Origin: Colimorpha sp045222795
GTDB taxonomy: Bacteria; Bacteroidota; Bacteroidia; Bacteroidales; P3
Assembly: GCA_045222795.1 (NCBI GenBank)
Contig: JBGUZF010000010.1
Coordinates: 1 to 5,644, forward strand
Direction: 5' to 3'
Length of the DNA: 5,644 nt
Both the position numbers and the translations under genes were made by a program. Below the pieces are notes generated by a model. The model was not told the origin of the DNA. It saw only the letters and a list, made by a program, of their open reading frames with translations, and searched no databases. Shown here piece by piece: positions 1 to 5,558 of the stretch (its first letter is position 1; the number at the start of each line of letters is the position of its first letter).

Positions 1-732
1 GGTCATAAGGCCCGAGTGGTTGCCACCGGAGACGCACTTCAGGGTGTCGCCAGCAGGGGTGTACCACAGCACCCAGAAGTCGCCCCATACGAAGCTTAAC
101 GATGCCGTGCTGTCGCCTTCATCTTCAGAAGCGCAGCGGGAGTCCTCTTCGTTCATTTCAGATACGATCATCAGTACTGGCACGCACAGTTCGCCTTTCT
201 GATACTGTTCGCCAATTTCGCTCACCAGGTAGTCGCTGATGGCTTGGCGCATGGCCTGCTCGTCGCGGTTAATGGCTATGTAGCGGATGCAGTCGGCCTT
301 GTGCTCGTCGAAGTCCGACATAAGCCACTGTCCGCTCACCTTTTCCATATATAGGCGGTGCTCCTCGATGTCGCTCTCGGGGTCGAAGGAGCCGTCCTCC
401 CACATCTGCCGCACGCTGATGGTGGCAATGGCGTGTGTGCGGTCGATTTGCTCCACGCCCACCACCGTGTAGTCGGCTATGGTGCCGCCGTTGCCAGTGA
501 CGAAATAGTAGAGCCATTCGTGGTCCATCGCCTCGTGGTTGGGGAGGCGGTTGAACATCGTGTCGAGGACACAGTAGAAGTCTTCGGTCATATAGTCGCG
601 CGAGGCTTCGAGGAGCTGGTGGTCGGGGATGTATTGGCAGAGCTCGGCGGCGCGGTCGGTGAGTTGCTTGTCGCTGTTGGCGCAGGATGCCAGAAGCATC
701 GCGGCGGCAAGGATGGAGAGAGTTTTCTTCAT
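1..732 (-). CDS. Lipoprotein with NTF2-like regions, C-terminus beyond the window edge
   Basis: This is an open frame of 244 codons read leftwards from the ATG at 732-730, with no stop before the window edge, so the gene is partial at its 3' end. The N-terminus is a lipoprotein signal: MKK, a hydrophobic stretch, then the lipobox LASC with the lipidated Cys at residue 17. The mature protein should sit in an envelope membrane. Residues about 42-145 look like an NTF2-like/SnoaL-like fold of mixed helix and strand ending in SGQWLMSDFD. Residues about 163-244 look like a second related module, with VWGDFWVLWY at 215-224 and SGGNHSGLM at 235-243, a pattern I associate with Bacteroidetes lipoproteins of unknown function. 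There is no catalytic signature, so a binding or structural role is only a guess. It is last in a tight operon, 12 bp after the cupin stop. The frame and lipobox are clear; the fold is inferred by eye. Confidence 0.88.
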   Translation of the reverse strand, partial: MKKTLSILAAAMLLASCANSDKQLTDRAAELCQYIPDHQLLEASRDYMTEDFYCVLDTMFNRLPNHEAMDHEWLYYFVTGNGGTIADYTVVGVEQIDRTHAIATISVRQMWEDGSFDPESDIEEHRLYMEKVSGQWLMSDFDEHKADCIRYIAINRDEQAMRQAISDYLVSEIGEQYQKGELCVPVLMIVSEMNEEDSRCASEDEGDSTASLSFVWGDFWVLWYTPAGDTLKCVSGGNHSGLMT

Positions 733-744
733 ATCGGTGGCTGT

Positions 745-1077
745 TTATTGTTCGGGGACGATGGCGAAGAAGATGAGCGGCTCGGTGGCGCTGGCGTTGA
801 TGAGCGAGTGGCTGTGGCCTTTGGGGCAGTAGTGGCATTGGCAGGCGGTGAGGCGCTCCTCGCCGTCGTCATATAGGCAGCGGGCTTCTCCGCTGAGGAC
901 GAAGATGATTTCGCTGTTGGTGGTGTGGCTGTGGAGGCCTATGGAGCAGCCGACGTCGAGGCGTCCACGCATAATCTTGTTGGTTCCGTCGTTGAAGGTG
1001 CGGAACATCGTGTCGCCCATGCCGCCTTTGAACTGCGGGTTGGCGATTTCGGGGAATTCGTCGAAGTTTATTACCAT
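745..1077 (-). CDS. Small single-domain cupin (cupin_2 type) metalloprotein
   Basis: This 110-residue protein is almost entirely one conserved beta-barrel cupin. Motif 1 is complete: G43-x5-H49-x-H51-x4-E56-x6-G63. Motif 2 is P85-x-G87-x2-H90-x3-N94, so the usual three-His/one-Glu metal set is H49, H51, E56 and H90. The Gly that normally opens motif 2 is replaced by Cys79, and Cys79, Cys81, Cys84 and His88 crowd next to the metal ligand. There is no signal peptide, so it should act in the cytoplasm. Cupins of this size may be dioxygenases, isomerases or ligand sensors, and nothing here decides between them. The start at 1077 lies only 2 bp after the methyltransferase stop, and the lipoprotein begins 12 bp after the cupin stop, so it is the middle gene of one transcript. 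Family assignment is secure; the substrate is unknown. Confidence 0.95.
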   Translation of the reverse strand: MVINFDEFPEIANPQFKGGMGDTMFRTFNDGTNKIMRGRLDVGCSIGLHSHTTNSEIIFVLSGEARCLYDDGEERLTACQCHYCPKGHSHSLINASATEPLIFFAIVPEQ

Positions 1078-1079
1078 AA

Positions 1080-1586
1080 TTATTGTTTTTTCTTTCTGAA
1101 TCTAGGCCAGAAGCGGGCGGTGTGGAGGCAGTAGGCGGGGTATTCGGTGGGGAAGTCGCGGAGGAGGCGGCGCTCTTCGGAGCGGACTTGGAGGAGCATG
1201 ACGGCGATGAAGGCGGCGAAGACGAGGAGGGCGGGCCAGGTGAGGAGGAGGAGACAGAGGGCGGCATAGTAGATGAAGCTGCCGGTGAGCATGGGGTTGC
1301 GGCTGAGGCGGTAAGGGCCGTCGGTCATCAGGTGCTTGGTGCGTGGGGCGACTTCGTGGCCGAAGGCGTCCATGGGGTTGCCGTCGCCGCGGCGGCGCAT
1401 GTGGACGATTGACCAGATGCTGAGGGCGAGGCCGAGGAGTGCGATGACGATGGCGGCGAGGAGGCGCAGGATGGGGACGGCGAGGAGGTCGGGGCGGCCG
1501 GAGAGGAGCCACATGAGAGCTGGGATGAGGAGTACAAAGGTCAGTCCTCCAATGAGGTAGCCGAGGGTTTCGCGTAGTTTTCGCAT
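1080..1586 (-). CDS. Isoprenylcysteine/phospholipid methyltransferase-like membrane protein
   Basis: This 168-residue integral membrane protein resembles the ICMT/PEMT superfamily, which transfers a methyl group from S-adenosylmethionine to lipid-embedded substrates. Hydrophobic segments lie at about residues 8-29, 36-62 and 99-134, the last long enough to be a helical hairpin. The SAM-binding signature is present as GPYRLSRNPMLTG (90-102), with RNP in place of the RHP seen in eukaryotic ICMT. The distal signature follows: E137/E138, the spacing to DFPTEYPAY (144-152), and an aromatic RFWPRF near the end. The C-terminus is basic and probably cytoplasmic. Length fits the short bacterial members. 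It is the first gene of a three-gene unit, about 20 nt downstream of a predicted start site. Bacteria do not generally prenylate proteins, so the real acceptor is likely a lipid or small molecule; this is inference. Codons are strongly C-ending. Confidence 0.87.
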   Translation of the reverse strand: MRKLRETLGYLIGGLTFVLLIPALMWLLSGRPDLLAVPILRLLAAIVIALLGLALSIWSIVHMRRRGDGNPMDAFGHEVAPRTKHLMTDGPYRLSRNPMLTGSFIYYAALCLLLLTWPALLVFAAFIAVMLLQVRSEERRLLRDFPTEYPAYCLHTARFWPRFRKKKQ

Positions 1587-1611
1587 GGGTTTGGTTTTGT
1601 TTATTCGGATG

Positions 1612-1619
1612 CAAAGATA
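1612..1619 (-). promoter_or_regulatory. Bacteroidetes-type -7 box of the methyltransferase-cupin-lipoprotein unit
   Basis: On the minus strand this reads TATCTTTG, an exact match to TAnnTTTG. Transcription would start near 1605, giving a leader of about 20 nt (A-rich, no Shine-Dalgarno) before the ATG at 1586. No good TTTG -33 element lies at the expected distance, so strength is uncertain. It is the only promoter-like site seen ahead of the three genes. Confidence 0.6.
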
Positions 1620-1677
1620 CGAAAAAAACGGGGAACGTGATATTTATTTTGAAGGGGTGAGGTTTTTTGGAAAAAGA

Positions 1678-1709
1678 TTTGGAAGTTTCGGGAAAAAGTT
1701 GTATATTTG
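1678..1709 (+). promoter_or_regulatory. Strong Bacteroidetes-type promoter for the unknown gene and glycosidase
   Basis: TTTG at 1678-1681 is the -33 element and TATATTTG at 1702-1709 the -7 element (TAnnTTTG), with a 20-bp spacer, which is within the spacing used by the Bacteroidetes primary sigma factor. The start should be near 1713-1718. This gives a leader of roughly 210 nt before the ATG at 1928, holding the 11-bp array. No other TAnnTTTG box is evident before the glycosidase, so both plus-strand genes probably depend on it. Confidence 0.75.
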
Positions 1710-1804
1710 CATTATGAACGGTGCGGTGCCGACGGGCGTAAGGTGCTGGAGGGTATTGCGATAGGGGTTTGCAAGGTTTTATTTAGGGCAGAAAAAGGTG
1801 TGAG

Positions 1805-1903
1805 AACCGAAGGTGAACCGAAAGTGAACCGATACTTAACCGAAACTCAACCGAAACTAAGTCGGATGTGAGTGGGAAGTGAGTGGGATGTGAGTCGGAT
1901 GTG
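1805..1903. repeat. Nine-unit imperfect 11-bp tandem repeat in the leader
   Basis: The units are contiguous with an exact 11-bp step. Five are of type AACCGAAAGTG (starts 1805, 1816, 1827, 1838, 1849) and four of type AGTSGGAWGTG (starts 1860, 1871, 1882, 1893). The two types match at 7 of 11 positions, so they look like diverged versions of one unit. Each unit can be read as a 7-bp core (AACCGAA, AGTCGGA or AGTGGGA) plus a 4-bp linker (for example AGTG, ACTC, TGTG). The array ends 24 bp before the start codon. An 11-bp step places every unit on nearly the same face of the helix, so it may be a binding array; a simple minisatellite is the alternative. Confidence 0.85.
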
Positions 1904-1927
1904 ATGGCTATTTAAAGTTAATGATAT

Positions 1928-2641
1928 ATGGCACAGTTGTTGAATGAAGTATTGGAGATGCAGGGTCGGCTGGGAGAGCTGACTATCTACCAGCGGAACG
2001 GGAAGTTGTTTGTGCGGCCGAAGCATATACGGCAGCCGAGGCGCTTGTCGCGCAAGCAGTTGGAGATGCGAGAGCGGTTGGCGCACAACAACCGGTTGTG
2101 GAAGACGATCAGGATGGGGCGCGAGCGGCTGTTTGAGGGCGGCGCGGGGCCTTACTACCGTTTTATGTCGGTGAATAGGCTGTCGCCGACGGTGTATTTG
2201 ACGAGGGATCAGTTGTATGAGGGCTATACGTTGTTGCTGCCGGAGACGGTGGTGAGCGACGGGGAGATGACAGCGGTGGAGTACCGGCTGGGCGAAGTGG
2301 ACGGGGTGGCGGCGCTGCTGACGAACCTGACGCTGGAGATGGCGAAGGAGGGACGGGTGCTGCTGTATGAGTTTACGCAGATGGTGTATGGCGGTCGGCC
2401 GAAGTTGAAGCTGAAGGTGGAGAGGTTGGATGTGGAGGAGACGATGGTGGTGGACGGCTGCTTGGCGCTGACGGGCGAGCGGTTTGGTGATGAGATGAAA
2501 GGTTTCGCGCTGGTGCATGAGGTGGAGGGCCACGTTGCGCAGCAGAGGGTGGTGACGAAGTGCAGGTACTATGAGCAGTTCACCACCGAGGAGGCGCTGC
2601 AGGAGGCGGCGAAGAGCTATAAGGGGCTGACGGGAAATTGA
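1928..2641 (+). CDS. Uncharacterised 237-residue protein of Bacteroidetes type
   Basis: I do not recognise a named family. The protein has no signal peptide or membrane segment and should be cytoplasmic. Residues 13-59 form a basic module: a short strand pair around GELTIYQRNGKLFVRP, then an Arg/Lys-rich helix. This pattern (G-x-x-G, a Y-x-x-NG turn, V-R, then a basic Q-rich helix) recalls unnamed Bacteroidetes proteins, including the DUF6266-like group, but that is memory and not a search. The middle (about 80-195) reads as alternating strands, and the C-terminus (199-237) contains FALVHEVEGHVAQQRVV followed by an acidic helix. The ATG at 1928 is the first good start after the 11-bp array; its upstream context is A/T-rich without a Shine-Dalgarno. 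Most codons end in G (26 of the first 40). The stop codon lies inside a 7-bp repeat, 27 bp before the glycosidase, so the two genes are probably co-transcribed. Confidence 0.85.
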   Translation: MAQLLNEVLEMQGRLGELTIYQRNGKLFVRPKHIRQPRRLSRKQLEMRERLAHNNRLWKTIRMGRERLFEGGAGPYYRFMSVNRLSPTVYLTRDQLYEGYTLLLPETVVSDGEMTAVEYRLGEVDGVAALLTNLTLEMAKEGRVLLYEFTQMVYGGRPKLKLKVERLDVEETMVVDGCLALTGERFGDEMKGFALVHEVEGHVAQQRVVTKCRYYEQFTTEEALQEAAKSYKGLTGN

Positions 2642-2662
2642 AAATTGAAAGTTGAAAATTGA
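2635..2662. repeat. 7-bp tandem repeat (AAATTGA x4) spanning stop codon and gene gap
   Basis: Four consecutive 7-bp units start at 2635, 2642, 2649 and 2656; three read AAATTGA and one AAGTTGA. The first unit provides the TGA stop (2639-2641) of the upstream gene, and the rest fill nearly all of the 27-bp space before the glycosidase ATG at 2669. The A-rich context just before that ATG may help ribosome binding, as is usual in Bacteroidetes. Confidence 0.9.
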
Positions 2663-2668
2663 AATTAT

Positions 2669-5278
2669 ATGAAACGGATAGTAATAGTTTTGCTGATGGC
2701 GATTGGCATGGGCGCATGGGCGCAGGAACAGGTCAATCTCGGGTTGATACCGACGCCGCAGGTTGTGGAGACTGGTCTTTGGAAGAAAGACAGCGTGGAC
2801 ACTCGCCGCATGAAGGTGAAGGAAAAACAGGTTGACGGAGTTGAGATTGATTTGAAGAAGACAAGTCAGTTGCACTGGGTGCAGAACAATGTGGAACAGG
2901 CTTATGTCTTGACCATCGAGCCGAAAGGCATCACCATTGAGTACTATGCAGAAGACGGCCTTGCCAATGGCCACCTTACGTTGGCGCAACTCCATCGTCT
3001 CTATGGCGACGTGTTGCCATGTTGCCGCATCACCGACTGGCCCGCCTATACCTATCGTGGCTGGATGGACGACCAGAGTCGCGGGCCGGTGCCGCACGAG
3101 GCTTACCGCAAGAAGCAGTACGAGGTACTGCATGCCTTGAAGTACAACTTCTGCAACTACTATACCGAGCATACGCTGTACCAACCGGAGTTCCCCGACC
3201 TGGCGCCTGCCTACGCCGCCAAATGCAAGCCGCTGCCAGACGAGGTGATAAACCTGCAGCTCTTCGCGCATGCCGAGAAGACGCTTCGCGTGCCGTTCTA
3301 CCAGTATATGATGGACAGCAAGAACAACTTCAACCCCGACAACGAAGCCACTTACGACTTCCTGCGGAGGCGCATCGCCGGGGCTTTCGAGCGCATACCA
3401 AACTCGCCCTTCTTCATCATCAACTGCGACGAGACGGAGCAGCTGGGGACGGGGCGGGCGAAAGCACTGGTGGACCGCAAGGGGGCCGACCAGGTGTATG
3501 TGGACCATATAAATAGGTGCTATGCGCTTATTGAAGAAGTGGGTAGTGGACAGTGTGTAGTGGATAGCAGTCGTGGTCAAGTGCTACCCACTACCCACTA
3601 TCCACTACCCACTCGGGTAATAATGTGGGGCGACATCGTCGCCAAGAATCCCGCAATGATGCGCCAGCTGCCGAAGGATATGACCTACATCATGTGGGCC
3701 TACGAGCCGTTGGATAGTTATGACCACCTTATAAAGCCCTTCAAGGACAACGGCACCCCCTTCTGGGTGGCGCCGTCGCTCTCGCACAGCAGCAACATGA
3801 TACCAAACCCCTACCGCTACATGAAGAATATCGCCAACCTTGCGAGGGACGGTTACCGTAACGGTGCCGAGGGCCTGATGAACACCTGCTGGGACGACAA
3901 CGGCGAGGCGCTGTTCGACAACTGCTGGCACGGGCTGTTCTGGAGCGCCGAGATGGCGTGGAACCCCATCAAGACCGACGACCCCGAGGAGTTCGTCAGG
4001 AGGGAGAAACAGTTCAACGAGAATTTTGAGCGTCTTTTTTATGGCAATATCGATAATACCAGTTTCCCTTTTAGTCCCATTCAACCTACTGCCCCCAAGA
4101 CACAGCAGCTATACGAGGTTGGTGCTCTCGAGAGCGACCCAGACATTGCCGACTGGTACACGTCTGCAGCCCTGATGGAACCGCTGCTGAACTTCAACCC
4201 CGATAATATATCGGACGCTATGAGCGACCGCTGCGACAGGGTGATTAAGAAGGTGATGGAACTAGACAAGGAGATTGACTCTGCCGCCAATCCCCATGCC
4301 CACTACGCCCTTATGCGCATAAGGCAGACGGTGTTCAAGTCAATCCTGCGGAAAATGATATACCACCAACTGGAGGGCAAGGATTTGACTATGAAGGAAA
4401 GGCTGAAGATGATGAAGGGGCAGTACTGGGTATTCCTTACCGACCTCAAGATGGAGTATTTGCGGCTTTGGGATCAGGAAAACGGCGAGTATGAGCGCTA
4501 TATTGTCTGCAACCGCTATGACGAGTTGGCGAGGGAGGTGCTGGAGCTAGACAGGAAGGTTTTCTTTGATGTTGTGACAATGCCGCAACATACGGAACCG
4601 ATGGTGACGCTGCGGACGCTATATGGAGGGAAGGATATCTATTATACTCTCGACGGGAGTGAGCCGACGGCTTCTTCGACCAAGTATGAGGGACCGTTCC
4701 CGCTGGAGCGGTCGGCGACGATAAAGGCTGTCGCTTACAATAAATATGGCGAGGGAGTGGTCTCGGAGCAATACCTGCTGAGCCACCTCGGTATGGGCGC
4801 CAAGATAAAACTCAACACCTCATATTCCACATATAAAGCCATCTACAGCGGTGGCGGCGTGGATGCCCTTATCGATGGCCAGCTGGGCAGCAACACCACC
4901 TATGCCGACGGCCACTGGCAGGGTTATTGGGGCGACAGCATCGACGCCATTATTGACCTGGGAACGCGGACGTCCCCGTCCGCCATTAATATGCGGTTCA
5001 TACAGAATACCTTCGATTGGATATTGGCGCCGAGGGAGATAAAGGTGTATGCCTCGAAGGACGGCAAGGAGTGGACGCTGGTGGCCGACAAACACTTCGA
5101 TATGGATCCGCGCGAGACAGGGATGAGACTGAAACAATACACGGTACCTTTCACCTCTCACCTTTCACCTTTCACCTTCCTCCGCGTTGTCGTGCCCAAC
5201 CCCGGACCGCTGCCCGAGTGGCACCCCGCACCTGGACAGCCGAGCTATCTGTTCACCGACGAGATAGTAATACATTGA
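2669..5278 (+). CDS. Secreted GH20-type beta-N-acetylhexosaminidase, multidomain
   Basis: This 869-residue enzyme should cleave terminal N-acetyl-hexosamine from glycans in the periplasm or at the cell surface. A signal peptide ends at AWA18|Q19. Residues about 24-120 fit the GH20b domain (IPTPQ near 27-31). The catalytic barrel follows at about 125-440, with YRGWMDDQSRG (129-139), the catalytic Asp-Glu pair D254-E255 in INCDET, and the aromatic-rich MWAYEP, WVAPS and CWDDNG segments. The usual HxGGDE motif reads IINCDE, so its His is missing. A helical linker (about 440-632) leads to a chitobiase C-terminal Fn3-like domain (about 640-705; YYTLDGSEPT) and an F5/8 type C/CBM32-like domain (about 715-869). 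In GH20 enzymes the Glu is the acid/base and the Asp assists the substrate's 2-acetamido group. Two 7-bp repeat tracts are read through in frame, at residues 291-316 and 827-837. Exact substrate is undetermined. Confidence 0.92.
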   Translation: MKRIVIVLLMAIGMGAWAQEQVNLGLIPTPQVVETGLWKKDSVDTRRMKVKEKQVDGVEIDLKKTSQLHWVQNNVEQAYVLTIEPKGITIEYYAEDGLANGHLTLAQLHRLYGDVLPCCRITDWPAYTYRGWMDDQSRGPVPHEAYRKKQYEVLHALKYNFCNYYTEHTLYQPEFPDLAPAYAAKCKPLPDEVINLQLFAHAEKTLRVPFYQYMMDSKNNFNPDNEATYDFLRRRIAGAFERIPNSPFFIINCDETEQLGTGRAKALVDRKGADQVYVDHINRCYALIEEVGSGQCVVDSSRGQVLPTTHYPLPTRVIMWGDIVAKNPAMMRQLPKDMTYIMWAYEPLDSYDHLIKPFKDNGTPFWVAPSLSHSSNMIPNPYRYMKNIANLARDGYRNGAEGLMNTCWDDNGEALFDNCWHGLFWSAEMAWNPIKTDDPEEFVRREKQFNENFERLFYGNIDNTSFPFSPIQPTAPKTQQLYEVGALESDPDIADWYTSAALMEPLLNFNPDNISDAMSDRCDRVIKKVMELDKEIDSAANPHAHYALMRIRQTVFKSILRKMIYHQLEGKDLTMKERLKMMKGQYWVFLTDLKMEYLRLWDQENGEYERYIVCNRYDELAREVLELDRKVFFDVVTMPQHTEPMVTLRTLYGGKDIYYTLDGSEPTASSTKYEGPFPLERSATIKAVAYNKYGEGVVSEQYLLSHLGMGAKIKLNTSYSTYKAIYSGGGVDALIDGQLGSNTTYADGHWQGYWGDSIDAIIDLGTRTSPSAINMRFIQNTFDWILAPREIKVYASKDGKEWTLVADKHFDMDPRETGMRLKQYTVPFTSHLSPFTFLRVVVPNPGPLPEWHPAPGQPSYLFTDEIVIH
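3538..3613. repeat. Heptamer-built inverted repeat (32-bp stem) inside the glycosidase
   Basis: The left arm (3538-3569) is made of 7-bp units AGTGGGT, AGTGGAC, AGTGTGT, AGTGGAT, then AGCA. The right arm (3582-3613) is made of TACCCAC, TACCCAC, TATCCAC, TACCCAC units. The arms are reverse complements at 29 of 32 positions and enclose a 12-nt loop (3570-3581), so the mRNA or single-stranded DNA could form a long hairpin. It is translated as residues 291-316, a Ser/Thr/Pro-rich stretch between EE and RVIMWGD where related barrels would need only a short turn. Confidence 0.92.
5147..5181. repeat. 7-bp tandem repeat (CCTTTCA type) in the C-terminal domain
   Basis: The units CCTTTCA, CCTCTCA, CCTTTCA and CCTTTCA start at 5147, 5154, 5161 and 5168, with a decayed fifth (CCTTCCT) at 5175. 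Translated in frame they give PFTSHLSPFTF (residues 827-837), between the strand QYTV and the strand LRVVV of the F5/8 type C domain. Length and frame are compatible with a tolerated surface loop. Confidence 0.85.
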
Positions 5279-5336
5279 TTTTGGGCTTGGTGTTTGATGT
5301 GTAAGTAGCAGATATATTGTAATATACAGCGATTTT

Positions 5337-5380
5337 GCCCTCTTTTTGGCTGTTTTTGCCAAGAAGAGGGCTATTTTTAT
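5337..5380 (+). terminator. Rho-independent terminator after the glycosidase
   Basis: A 14-bp stem pairs GCCCTCTTTTTGGC (5337-5350) with GCCAAGAAGAGGGC (5358-5371); every position pairs if one G-U is allowed. The loop is TGTTTTT, and the stem is followed by the T-rich tail TATTTTTAT. It lies 58 bp past the glycosidase stop and closes the plus-strand unit. The opposite strand lacks a matching T-tract, so it is directional. Confidence 0.93.
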
Positions 5381-5506
5381 GTGGTTTTGGTGATGGTGGA
5401 TGTGGTTTACGGGGTAAAAACGAGAGGGTGAGAAAAATATTTTTGTATATTTAGTAAAGATTTACAGAGAGTTATATTTTGGGAGCGAAATTTTTTGAAA
5501 AAATAT

Positions 5507-5537
5507 TTTGCCAGTAAAGAAAAAGGTTGTACTTTTG
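5507..5537 (+). promoter_or_regulatory. Strong Bacteroidetes-type promoter of the next gene
   Basis: TTTG at 5507-5510 and TACTTTTG at 5530-5537 match the -33 and TAnnTTTG -7 elements with a 19-bp spacer. Transcription should begin near 5541-5545 and run out of the window to the right. It is insulated from the glycosidase by the terminator. Confidence 0.78.
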
Positions 5538-5540
5538 CAG

Positions 5541-5558
5541 CCGTTTTCGTCCAAACGG
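5541..5558 (+). other. Hairpin at the predicted 5' end of the rightmost transcript
   Basis: CCGTTT (5541-5546) pairs with AAACGG (5553-5558) around the loop TCGTCC. It sits at or just after the predicted transcription start, where such a stem could protect the mRNA 5' end. It is short and may be chance. Confidence 0.4.

Larger units (their letters stand above)
1587..1927. other. Divergent intergenic region with two promoters and a tandem array
   Basis: No convincing gene is visible in these 341 bp. From left to right it holds a leftward -7 box serving the methyltransferase unit, an A/T-rich stretch, a strong rightward promoter, about 90 nt of G-rich leader without recognised structure, nine tandem 11-bp units, and a short A/T-rich run before the ATG at 1928. 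A 16-codon frame (1714-1764, MNGAVPTGV...) starts almost at the predicted rightward transcription start, but it has no homology I recognise. Confidence 0.8.

Noticed and set aside
358..876. A 172-codon plus-strand open frame
   Set aside because: It overlaps the lipoprotein and cupin genes in antisense, gives a Val/Gly/Ala-rich product without recognisable domains, and has no start context.
1083..1412. A plus-strand open frame with a Glu/Gly/Ala-rich product
   Set aside because: It lies opposite the methyltransferase gene, whose membrane segments and SAM motif are convincing; the acidic product mirrors C-rich codons on the other strand.
1714..1764. A 16-codon frame at the predicted start of the rightward transcript (MNGAVPTGV...)
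   Set aside because: The ATG coincides with the probable transcription start, leaving no room for ribosome binding, and the peptide has no runs of a regulated amino acid that would suggest attenuation.
1805..1903. A CRISPR array as explanation of the phased repeats
   Set aside because: The units are contiguous and only 11 bp long, with no unique spacers and no cas genes nearby.
1847..3580. A 577-codon open frame on the minus strand opposite the unknown gene and the glycosidase N-terminus
   Set aside because: It is antisense to two well-supported genes, and its product is a His/Arg/Leu/Gln-rich low-complexity chain produced by the G-ending codons opposite. It has no promoter and no family resemblance. 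Its length is a by-product of codon bias.
3538..3619. A transposon or insertion sequence remnant at the hairpin, with GGGTA (3541-3545 and 3615-3619) as target duplication
   Set aside because: The 5-bp match is short, one copy is part of the repeat unit itself, and the 74-bp offset is not a multiple of three; no transposase trace exists.
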